Assembly: GCA_964019425.1 (NCBI GenBank)
Contig: OZ025807.1
Coordinates: forward strand, 1,081,656 to 1,145,655
Reading direction: 5' to 3'
Length of the DNA stretch: 64,000 nucleotides
From: Flectonema sp. DT1601
Taxonomy: Eukaryota; Euglenozoa; Diplonemea; Diplonemida; Diplonemidae
The translations under genes and the position numbers were made by a program. Of this stretch, positions 53,001 to 64,000 are shown piece after piece. The stretch's first letter is position 1. Each line of letters opens with the position of its first letter. The notes below the pieces were generated by a model. That model saw nothing but the letters and a program-made list of their open reading frames with translations, was not told the origin of the DNA and did no database searches.

Positions 53001-56000
53001 ACAGACACACCAACCGACGGAAAATCGGACAATTTCCTTTCTTTCCAACCTTACGAGGAAAAAACATACACATCCACCCAATTAAGAAAGAGTTGAGTTT
53101 ACCAGGTGAGATTTGGACTGTTAGCTTTTGGCTAAGGCCCTCCCTGAAGAGCAAGAACAAAAAAACTACTCACACCTGAAGAAAACATACACAAAGAACA
53201 CACTGTAAGCTGTGTGTGTATTTTGTGTTTGTCACAACAGGAGAGAAAAGAAAGAATGTCAAGGTTGGTCACCTTGCCTATCAACGCACAACATTGGTGG
53301 TCTCTACTAGACCCTGAGTGATCCCACTGGATCTCTCATCGTTCATAGTACCTTATGTGAAGTTATAAAATCAAAGGTAAACTATGAACTACAAATGACT
53401 TAGCCTGTTATTATAATGCCACAGGCAGGCCCTGCATTCAGCAACTATCCAGCAGTGCTTGGATGTCCTGATCTTCTTCTAAAAAAAAGAAAGAAAAACA
53501 AAACTGTAGCTGGGATCACTCAGGATCAACAGACTACCAATGCTACCTGTTGTACTTGCTCACTATGGGGGGTGATGCCAAACACCCAGAAGTACTTAAC
53601 TGCTTTCCTTCTTGCTGCCCAGGAGTTTCTGACCAGAACTAATAGAAAATAAAAAGTAGATGGGAAACAAAAAAAAGTAAAATGGATATAACTGAAGTTA
53701 AACAAGACAAATGAAGTAACAGACCAGAACAGTAATTGTAGTAAAAGATAACAAATAAACAAATGCAAGTATCAACACATGATCAAGATACACCAGCAGC
53801 TAACAAACAACATAAAATTGAAGATCAGTTGCCAGAGTATTTCAACCATGGTAGAATACTCGCCCCTCTGGCAGGGATTATCCCAGACTTGTCCTTTAAT
53901 TTAGTTGGACACCATGGCTTACAACCCTTCCAGAGGGAAGCACCATTATGACTTCTATTTTTTTTCTTCAAGAAAATCATAAGGTGGTAACAAAGAAAAA
54001 TGCTAAGAGGAACCCCTTATTAACACCTAAGACATCTAAACTGCAGCCCAGCTTATGCCCAATGCACTAACAGGTCATTCCCTCACACTCAGATCAAAAA
54101 ATCAAAGTTCAGAGTGCATCTTAGCGTGAATGAGAGAATTTCCTCCCGCTTTTTTTGAACAAAAGGGATAGGAGAAGGGATAGAAAACGAACATAACAAT
54201 AAGATTCTAAGTGAGAAACACTTAGCAGAAATACTTAGCAGCTTTTAAGGAGCTGAAAAGCAAAAAAAAAATCTAAGTGAGAAACACTTAGTAGAAACAC
54301 TTTGTAGCTAATTGAGCTGAAAATAAAACACAAAGAACACACTGTAAGCTGTGTGTGTATTTTGTGTTTGTCACAACAGGAGAGAAAAGAAAGAATGTCA
54401 AGGTTGGTCACCTTGCCTATCAACGCACAACGTTGGTGGTCTCTACTAGACCCTGAGTGATTCCACTGGATCTCTCATCGTTCATAGTACCTATGTGAAG
54501 TTATAAAATCAAAGGTACAACTGTGCTAACAGCAGACCCAAATAAATATAATCGACTCCCATCTCTCATCTCCAAAATGAGATGGAATCGAATCCGTCTG
54601 CGGAATACACAACACTGACAGGTTGGCTCCTCTCAGTTGTTGTGACACATCACACAAACAGAAGCCAAAATGAAAGAATCAAATTGAAGAAAAGAAAAAG
54701 GTCGCTGCCACAGCTTAGGTTTCATCTCTTTTTCCCAAAATATAAAACAGAAACAAAACCTCCCGCAACACGGGGGCAAAAGGGAACACGGTCATTTCTT
54801 TCTGACCACCACAAAACTAATCAAGACAGGACCAACAGTCACTGGACTGATTAGAATGAAGAAGAAAGAAAGCAAAAGGAATTCATTTTATTTTATTTTA
54901 CTTAATTTGCATTTTGGAATCCAGCACAAGGACACCCAAAAAAAAAAAAAAAAGGAAACCAGAAAAGGAAACATACAACCTCCTCCAACAAAACAAATCT
55001 TTCCACAGACACACCAACCGACGGAAAATCGGACAATTTCCTTTCTTTCCAACCTTACGAGGAAAAAACATACACATCCACCCAATTAAGAAAGAGTTGA
55101 GTTTACCAGGTGAGATTTGGACTGTTAGCTTTTGGCTAAGGCCCTCCCTGAAGAGCAAGAACAAAAAAACTACTCACACCTGAAGAAAACATACACAAAG
55201 AACACACTGTAAGCTGTGTGTGTATTTTGTGTTTGTCACAACAGGAGAGAAAAGAAAGAATGTCAAGGTTGGTCACCTTGCCTATCAACGCACAACATTG
55301 GTGGTCTCTACTAGACCCTGAGTGATCCCACTGGATCTCTCATCGTTCATAGTACCTTATGTGAAGTTATAAAATCAAAGGTAAACTATGAACTACAAAT
55401 GACTTAGCCTGTTATTATAATGCCACAGGCAGGCCCTGCATTCAGCAACTATCCAGCAGTGCTTGGATGTCCTGATCTTCTTCTAAAAAAAAGAAAGAAA
55501 AACAAAACTGTAGCTGGGATCACTCAGGATCAACAGACTACCAATGCTACCTGTTGTACTTGCTCACTATGGGGGGTGATGCCAAACACCCAGAAGTACT
55601 TAACTGCTTTCCTTCTTGCTGCCCAGGAGTTTCTGACCAGAACTAATAGAAAATAAAAAGTAGATGGGAAACAAAAAAAAGTAAAATGGATATAACTGAA
55701 GTTAAACAAGACAAATGAAGTAACAGACCAGAACAGTAATTGTAGTAAAAGATAACAAATAAACAAATGCAAGTATCAACACATGATCAAGATACACCAG
55801 CAGCTAACAAACAACATAAAATTGAAGATCAGTTGCCAGAGTATTTCAACCATGGTAGAATACTCGCCCCTCTGGCAGGGATTATCCCAGACTTGTCCTT
55901 TAATTTAGTTGGACACCATGGCTTACAACCCTTCCAGAGGGAAGCACCATTATGACTTCTATTTTTTTTCTTCAAGAAAATCATAAGGTGGTAACAAAGA

Positions 56001-59000
56001 AAAATGCTAAGAGGAACCCCTTATTAACACCTAAGACATCTAAACTGCAGCCCAGCTTATGCCCAATGCACTAACAGGTCATTCCCTCACACTCAGATCA
56101 AAAAATCAAAGTTCAGAGTGCATCTTAGCGTGAATGAGAGAATTTCCTCCCGCTTTTTTTGAACAAAAGGGATAGGAGAAGGGATAGAAAACGAACATAA
56201 CAATAAGATTCTAAGTGAGAAACACTTAGCAGAAATACTTAGCAGCTTTTAAGGAGCTGAAAAGCAAAAAAAAAATCTAAGTGAGAAACACTTAGTAGAA
56301 ACACTTTGTAGCTAATTGAGCTGAAAATAAAACACAAAGAACACACTGTAAGCTGTGTGTGTATTTTGTGTTTGTCACAACAGGAGAGAAAAGAAAGAAT
56401 GTCAAGGTTGGTCACCTTGCCTATCAACGCACAACGTTGGTGGTCTCTACTAGACCCTGAGTGATTCCACTGGATCTCTCATCGTTCATAGTACCTATGT
56501 GAAGTTATAAAATCAAAGGTACAACTGTGCTAACAGCAGACCCAAATAAATATAATCGACTCCCATCTCTCATCTCCAAAATGAGATGGAATCGAATCCG
56601 TCTGCGGAATACACAACACTGACAGGTTGGCTCCTCTCAGTTGTTGTGACACATCACACAAACAGAAGCCAAAATGAAAGAATCAAATTGAAGAAAAGAA
56701 AAAGGTCGCTGCCACAGCTTAGGTTTCATCTCTTTTTCCCAAAATATAAAACAGAAACAAAACCTCCCGCAACACGGGGGCAAAAGGGAACACGGTCATT
56801 TCTTTCTGACCACCACAAAACTAATCAAGACAGGACCAACAGTCACTGGACTGATTAGAATGAAGAAGAAAGAAAGCAAAAGGAATTCATTTTATTTTAT
56901 TTTACTTAATTTGCATTTTGGAATCCAGCACAAGGACACCCAAAAAAAAAAAAAAAAGGAAACCAGAAAAGGAAACATACAACCTCCTCCAACAAAACAA
57001 ATCTTTCCACAGACACACCAACCGACGGAAAATCGGACAATTTCCTTTCTTTCCAACCTTACGAGGAAAAAACATACACATCCACCCAATTAAGAAAGAG
57101 TTGAGTTTACCAGGTGAGATTTGGACTGTTAGCTTTTGGCTAAGGCCCTCCCTGAAGAGCAAGAACAAAAAAACTACTCACACCTGAAGAAAACATACAC
57201 AAAGAACACACTGTAAGCTGTGTGTGTATTTTGTGTTTGTCACAACAGGAGAGAAAAGAAAGAATGTCAAGGTTGGTCACCTTGCCTATCAACGCACAAC
57301 ATTGGTGGTCTCTACTAGACCCTGAGTGATCCCACTGGATCTCTCATCGTTCATAGTACCTTATGTGAAGTTATAAAATCAAAGGTAAACTATGAACTAC
57401 AAATGACTTAGCCTGTTATTATAATGCCACAGGCAGGCCCTGCATTCAGCAACTATCCAGCAGTGCTTGGATGTCCTGATCTTCTTCTAAAAAAAAGAAA
57501 GAAAAACAAAACTGTAGCTGGGATCACTCAGGATCAACAGACTACCAATGCTACCTGTTGTACTTGCTCACTATGGGGGGTGATGCCAAACACCCAGAAG
57601 TACTTAACTGCTTTCCTTCTTGCTGCCCAGGAGTTTCTGACCAGAACTAATAGAAAATAAAAAGTAGATGGGAAACAAAAAAAAGTAAAATGGATATAAC
57701 TGAAGTTAAACAAGACAAATGAAGTAACAGACCAGAACAGTAATTGTAGTAAAAGATAACAAATAAACAAATGCAAGTATCAACACATGATCAAGATACA
57801 CCAGCAGCTAACAAACAACATAAAATTGAAGATCAGTTGCCAGAGTATTTCAACCATGGTAGAATACTCGCCCCTCTGGCAGGGATTATCCCAGACTTGT
57901 CCTTTAATTTAGTTGGACACCATGGCTTACAACCCTTCCAGAGGGAAGCACCATTATGACTTCTATTTTTTTTCTTCAAGAAAATCATAAGGTGGTAACA
58001 AAGAAAAATGCTAAGAGGAACCCCTTATTAACACCTAAGACATCTAAACTGCAGCCCAGCTTATGCCCAATGCACTAACAGGTCATTCCCTCACACTCAG
58101 ATCAAAAAATCAAAGTTCAGAGTGCATCTTAGCGTGAATGAGAGAATTTCCTCCCGCTTTTTTTGAACAAAAGGGATAGGAGAAGGGATAGAAAACGAAC
58201 ATAACAATAAGATTCTAAGTGAGAAACACTTAGCAGAAATACTTAGCAGCTTTTAAGGAGCTGAAAAGCAAAAAAAAAATCTAAGTGAGAAACACTTAGT
58301 AGAAACACTTTGTAGCTAATTGAGCTGAAAATAAAACACAAAGAACACACTGTAAGCTGTGTGTGTATTTTGTGTTTGTCACAACAGGAGAGAAAAGAAA
58401 GAATGTCAAGGTTGGTCACCTTGCCTATCAACGCACAACGTTGGTGGTCTCTACTAGACCCTGAGTGATTCCACTGGATCTCTCATCGTTCATAGTACCT
58501 ATGTGAAGTTATAAAATCAAAGGTACAACTGTGCTAACAGCAGACCCAAATAAATATAATCGACTCCCATCTCTCATCTCCAAAATGAGATGGAATCGAA
58601 TCCGTCTGCGGAATACACAACACTGACAGGTTGGCTCCTCTCAGTTGTTGTGACACATCACACAAACAGAAGCCAAAATGAAAGAATCAAATTGAAGAAA
58701 AGAAAAAGGTCGCTGCCACAGCTTAGGTTTCATCTCTTTTTCCCAAAATATAAAACAGAAACAAAACCTCCCGCAACACGGGGGCAAAAGGGAACACGGT
58801 CATTTCTTTCTGACCACCACAAAACTAATCAAGACAGGACCAACAGTCACTGGACTGATTAGAATGAAGAAGAAAGAAAGCAAAAGGAATTCATTTTATT
58901 TTATTTTACTTAATTTGCATTTTGGAATCCAGCACAAGGACACCCAAAAAAAAAAAAAAAAGGAAACCAGAAAAGGAAACATACAACCTCCTCCAACAAA

Positions 59001-62000
59001 ACAAATCTTTCCACAGACACACCAACCGACGGAAAATCGGACAATTTCCTTTCTTTCCAACCTTACGAGGAAAAAACATACACATCCACCCAATTAAGAA
59101 AGAGTTGAGTTTACCAGGTGAGATTTGGACTGTTAGCTTTTGGCTAAGGCCCTCCCTGAAGAGCAAGAACAAAAAAACTACTCACACCTGAAGAAAACAT
59201 ACACAAAGAACACACTGTAAGCTGTGTGTGTATTTTGTGTTTGTCACAACAGGAGAGAAAAGAAAGAATGTCAAGGTTGGTCACCTTGCCTATCAACGCA
59301 CAACATTGGTGGTCTCTACTAGACCCTGAGTGATCCCACTGGATCTCTCATCGTTCATAGTACCTTATGTGAAGTTATAAAATCAAAGGTAAACTATGAA
59401 CTACAAATGACTTAGCCTGTTATTATAATGCCACAGGCAGGCCCTGCATTCAGCAACTATCCAGCAGTGCTTGGATGTCCTGATCTTCTTCTAAAAAAAA
59501 GAAAGAAAAACAAAACTGTAGCTGGGATCACTCAGGATCAACAGACTACCAATGCTACCTGTTGTACTTGCTCACTATGGGGGGTGATGCCAAACACCCA
59601 GAAGTACTTAACTGCTTTCCTTCTTGCTGCCCAGGAGTTTCTGACCAGAACTAATAGAAAATAAAAAGTAGATGGGAAACAAAAAAAAGTAAAATGGATA
59701 TAACTGAAGTTAAACAAGACAAATGAAGTAACAGACCAGAACAGTAATTGTAGTAAAAGATAACAAATAAACAAATGCAAGTATCAACACATGATCAAGA
59801 TACACCAGCAGCTAACAAACAACATAAAATTGAAGATCAGTTGCCAGAGTATTTCAACCATGGTAGAATACTCGCCCCTCTGGCAGGGATTATCCCAGAC
59901 TTGTCCTTTAATTTAGTTGGACACCATGGCTTACAACCCTTCCAGAGGGAAGCACCATTATGACTTCTATTTTTTTTCTTCAAGAAAATCATAAGGTGGT
60001 AACAAAGAAAAATGCTAAGAGGAACCCCTTATTAACACCTAAGACATCTAAACTGCAGCCCAGCTTATGCCCAATGCACTAACAGGTCATTCCCTCACAC
60101 TCAGATCAAAAAATCAAAGTTCAGAGTGCATCTTAGCGTGAATGAGAGAATTTCCTCCCGCTTTTTTTGAACAAAAGGGATAGGAGAAGGGATAGAAAAC
60201 GAACATAACAATAAGATTCTAAGTGAGAAACACTTAGCAGAAATACTTAGCAGCTTTTAAGGAGCTGAAAAGCAAAAAAAAAATCTAAGTGAGAAACACT
60301 TAGTAGAAACACTTTGTAGCTAATTGAGCTGAAAATAAAACACAAAGAACACACTGTAAGCTGTGTGTGTATTTTGTGTTTGTCACAACAGGAGAGAAAA
60401 GAAAGAATGTCAAGGTTGGTCACCTTGCCTATCAACGCACAACGTTGGTGGTCTCTACTAGACCCTGAGTGATTCCACTGGATCTCTCATCGTTCATAGT
60501 ACCTATGTGAAGTTATAAAATCAAAGGTACAACTGTGCTAACAGCAGACCCAAATAAATATAATCGACTCCCATCTCTCATCTCCAAAATGAGATGGAAT
60601 CGAATCCGTCTGCGGAATACACAACACTGACAGGTTGGCTCCTCTCAGTTGTTGTGACACATCACACAAACAGAAGCCAAAATGAAAGAATCAAATTGAA
60701 GAAAAGAAAAAGGTCGCTGCCACAGCTTAGGTTTCATCTCTTTTTCCCAAAATATAAAACAGAAACAAAACCTCCCGCAACACGGGGGGCAAAAGGGAAC
60801 ACGGTCATTTCTTTCTGACCACCACAAAACTAATCAAGACAGGACCAACAGTCACTGGACTGATTAGAATGAAGAAGAAAGAAAGCAAAAGGAATTCATT
60901 TTATTTTATTTTACTTAATTTGCATTTTGGAATCCAGCACAAGGACACCCAAAAAAAAAAAAAAAAGGAAACCAGAAAAGGAAACATACAACCTCCTCCA
61001 ACAAAACAAATCTTTCCACAGACACACCAACCGACGGAAAATCGGACAATTTCCTTTCTTTCCAACCTTACGAGGAAAAAACATACACATCCACCCAATT
61101 AAGAAAGAGTTGAGTTTACCAGGTGAGATTTGGACTGTTAGCTTTTGGCTAAGGCCCTCCCTGAAGAGCAAGAACAAAAAAACTACTCACACCTGAAGAA
61201 AACATACACAAAGAACACACTGTAAGCTGTGTGTGTATTTTGTGTTTGTCACAACAGGAGAGAAAAGAAAGAATGTCAAGGTTGGTCACCTTGCCTATCA
61301 ACGCACAACATTGGTGGTCTCTACTAGACCCTGAGTGATCCCACTGGATCTCTCATCGTTCATAGTACCTTATGTGAAGTTATAAAATCAAAGGTAAACT
61401 ATGAACTACAAATGACTTAGCCTGTTATTATAATGCCACAGGCAGGCCCTGCATTCAGCAACTATCCAGCAGTGCTTGGATGTCCTGATCTTCTTCTAAA
61501 AAAAAGAAAGAAAAACAAAACTGTAGCTGGGATCACTCAGGATCAACAGACTACCAATGCTACCTGTTGTACTTGCTCACTATGGGGGGTGATGCCAAAC
61601 ACCCAGAAGTACTTAACTGCTTTCCTTCTTGCTGCCCAGGAGTTTCTGACCAGAACTAATAGAAAATAAAAAGTAGATGGGAAACAAAAAAAAGTAAAAT
61701 GGATATAACTGAAGTTAAACAAGACAAATGAAGTAACAGACCAGAACAGTAATTGTAGTAAAAGATAACAAATAAACAAATGCAAGTATCAACACATGAT
61801 CAAGATACACCAGCAGCTAACAAACAACATAAAATTGAAGATCAGTTGCCAGAGTATTTCAACCATGGTAGAATACTCGCCCCTCTGGCAGGGATTATCC
61901 CAGACTTGTCCTTTAATTTAGTTGGACACCATGGCTTACAACCCTTCCAGAGGGAAGCACCATTATGACTTCTATTTTTTTTCTTCAAGAAAATCATAAG

Positions 62001-64000
62001 GTGGTAACAAAGAAAAATGCTAAGAGGAACCCCTTATTAACACCTAAGACATCTAAACTGCAGCCCAGCTTATGCCCAATGCACTAACAGGTCATTCCCT
62101 CACACTCAGATCAAAAAATCAAAGTTCAGAGTGCATCTTAGCGTGAATGAGAGAATTTCCTCCCGCTTTTTTTGAACAAAAGGGATAGGAGAAGGGATAG
62201 AAAACGAACATAACAATAAGATTCTAAGTGAGAAACACTTAGCAGAAAATACTTAGCAGCTTTTAAGGAGCTGAAAAGCAAAAAAAAAATCTAAGTGAGA
62301 AACACTTAGTAGAAACACTTTGTAGCTAATTGAGCTGAAAATAAAACACAAAGAACACACTGTAAGCTGTGTGTGTATTTTGTGTTTGTCACAACAGGAG
62401 AGAAAAGAAAGAATGTCAAGGTTGGTCACCTTGCCTATCAACGCACAACGTTGGTGGTCTCTACTAGACCCTGAGTGATTCCACTGGATCTCTCATCGTT
62501 CATAGTACCTATGTGAAGTTATAAAATCAAAGGTACAACTGTGCTAACAGCAGACCCAAATAAATATAATCGACTCCCATCTCTCATCTCCAAAATGAGA
62601 TGGAATCGAATCCGTCTGCGGAATACACAACACTGACAGGTTGGCTCCTCTCAGTTGTTGTGACACATCACACAAACAGAAGCCAAAATGAAAGAATCAA
62701 ATTGAAGAAAAGAAAAAGGTCGCTGCCACAGCTTAGGTTTCATCTCTTTTTCCCAAAATATAAAACAGAAACAAAACCTCCCGCAACACGGGGGCAAAAG
62801 GGAACACGGTCATTTCTTTCTGACCACCACAAAACTAATCAAGACAGGACCAACAGTCACTGGACTGATTAGAATGAAGAAGAAAGAAAGCAAAAGGAAT
62901 TCATTTTATTTTATTTTACTTAATTTGCATTTTGGAATCCAGCACAAGGACACCCAAAAAAAAAAAAAAAAGGAAACCAGAAAAGGAAACATACAACCTC
63001 CTCCAACAAAACAAATCTTTCCACAGACACACCAACCGACGGAAAATCGGACAATTTCCTTTCTTTCCAACCTTACGAGGAAAAAACATACACATCCACC
63101 CAATTAAGAAAGAGTTGAGTTTACCAGGTGAGATTTGGACTGTTAGCTTTTGGCTAAGGCCCTCCCTGAAGAGCAAGAACAAAAAACTACTCACACCTGA
63201 AGAAAACATACACAAAGAACACACTGTAAGCTGTGTGTGTATTTTGTGTTTGTCACAACAGGAGAGAAAAGAAAGAATGTCAAGGTTGGTCACCTTGCCT
63301 ATCAACGCACAACATTGGTGGTCTCTACTAGACCCTGAGTGATCCCACTGGATCTCTCATCGTTCATAGTACCTTATGTGAAGTTATAAAATCAAAGGTA
63401 AACTATGAACTACAAATGACTTAGCCTGTTATTATAATGCCACAGGCAGGCCCTGCATTCAGCAACTATCCAGCAGTGCTTGGATGTCCTGATCTTCTTC
63501 TAAAAAAAGAAAGAAAAACAAAACTGTAGCTGGGATCACTCAGGATCAACAGACTACCAATGCTACCTGTTGTACTTGCTCACTATGGGGGGTGATGCCA
63601 AACACCCAGAAGTACTTAACTGCTTTCCTTCTTGCTGCCCAGGAGTTTCTGACCAGAACTAATAGAAAATAAAAAGTAGATGGGAAACAAAAAAAAGTAA
63701 AATGGATATAACTGAAGTTAAACAAGACAAATGAAGTAACAGACCAGAACAGTAATTGTAGTAAAAGATAACAAATAAACAAATGCAAGTATCAACACAT
63801 GATCAAGATACACCAGCAGCTAACAAACAACATAAAATTGAAGATCAGTTGCCAGAGTATTTCAACCATGGTAGAATACTCGCCCCTCTGGCAGGGATTA
63901 TCCCAGACTTGTCCTTTAATTTAGTTGGACACCATGGCTTACAACCCTTCCAGAGGGAAGCACCATTATGACTTCTATTTTTTTTCTTCAAGAAAATCAT
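47080..64000 (+). repeat. 2004-bp higher-order satellite, more than 8 copies, open at right edge
   Basis: Unit starts (GAGTTGA) at 47080, 49082, 51086, 53090, 55094, 57098, 59102, 61107 and 63114. Each unit holds repeat B (about 509 bp), the rest of monomer A (about 730 bp), an internal second copy of a ~185-bp part of B, and segment C (about 570 bp, related to 30267-30911). Units from 49082 on are identical apart from four single-base length changes in homopolymers (about 60787, 62247, 63187, 63507). The first unit carries older variants in its first 300 bp, so its left part belongs to the neighbouring monomer. No gene, 5S rRNA or known snRNA was found in the unit. The recurring short frames are not coding. 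Confidence 0.97.

Noticed and set aside
47404-63971. Recurring 60-90 codon frames in the 2004-bp units (starting MPQAGP, MESNPS, MQVSTHD and others)
   Set aside because: They overlap on both strands, contain parts of the intron-like repeat, and show no independent conservation since the units are identical copies.
1-64000. CRISPR array or bacterial operon features
   Set aside because: Introns, eukaryotic gene families and satellite structure show a nuclear genome; the tandem repeats lack spacers.

Overview
The window is nuclear DNA of a eukaryotic microbe, most likely a euglenozoan. The strongest clue is the mitochondrial cytochrome c (13553-13879): its haem site reads AGQCH, so the usual CxxCH has lost its first cysteine, a trait known only from Euglenozoa. 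All eight or nine host genes in the first 36 kb lie on the minus strand, as in a polycistron. Pyrimidine-rich AG sites sit just upstream of many start codons, as expected for spliced-leader addition. Several genes carry ordinary GT-AG introns, which argues against a trypanosomatid and suits a diplonemid or heterotrophic euglenid; the sequence alone does not decide between these.

Layout. 0.2-23 kb: minus-strand host genes for aspartyl-tRNA synthetase, a secreted GH78-like glycosidase, a small helical protein, a PH-PDZ-metacaspase-PH fusion in seven exons, tRNA-dihydrouridine synthase (Dus1 type), cytochrome c, and a 2021-residue Hsp70-like/PDZ protein with a very long Ser/Pro/Lys tail. 23.3-28.6 kb: an unrecognised small multi-exon gene, a perfect pentanucleotide array, and a gene swollen by about 1 kb of a hexanucleotide repeat plus a 21-bp minisatellite. 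28.6-31.2 kb: AT-rich DNA with dispersed repeats. 31.26-34.24 kb: a complete Mutator-like (MULE) transposon on the plus strand with a 54-bp perfect inner inverted repeat, a 9-bp target duplication and an intact transposase. 34.8-35.9 kb: a Gln-rich four-span membrane protein.

36.3-64 kb is repeat territory. A 1.14-kb monomer occurs in tandem. One copy is split by a 3.6-kb inverted-repeat transposon of unrecognised family with a two-exon gene, whose intron is itself a copy of the repeat. A 138-bp tandem array follows, split by a 3.4-kb non-autonomous inverted-repeat element. Then comes a higher-order satellite of 2004 bp, more than eight nearly identical copies, running off the right edge.

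The most interesting items are the 508-bp repeat that acts as an in-frame GT-AG intron in the transposon gene (introner-like behaviour), the metacaspase fusion, the Hsp70-like/PDZ giant, the unassigned 3.6-kb transposon, and the way the 2004-bp satellite was assembled from pieces that still exist elsewhere in the window. The host genes show no single shared pathway; they look like a mixed housekeeping cluster.
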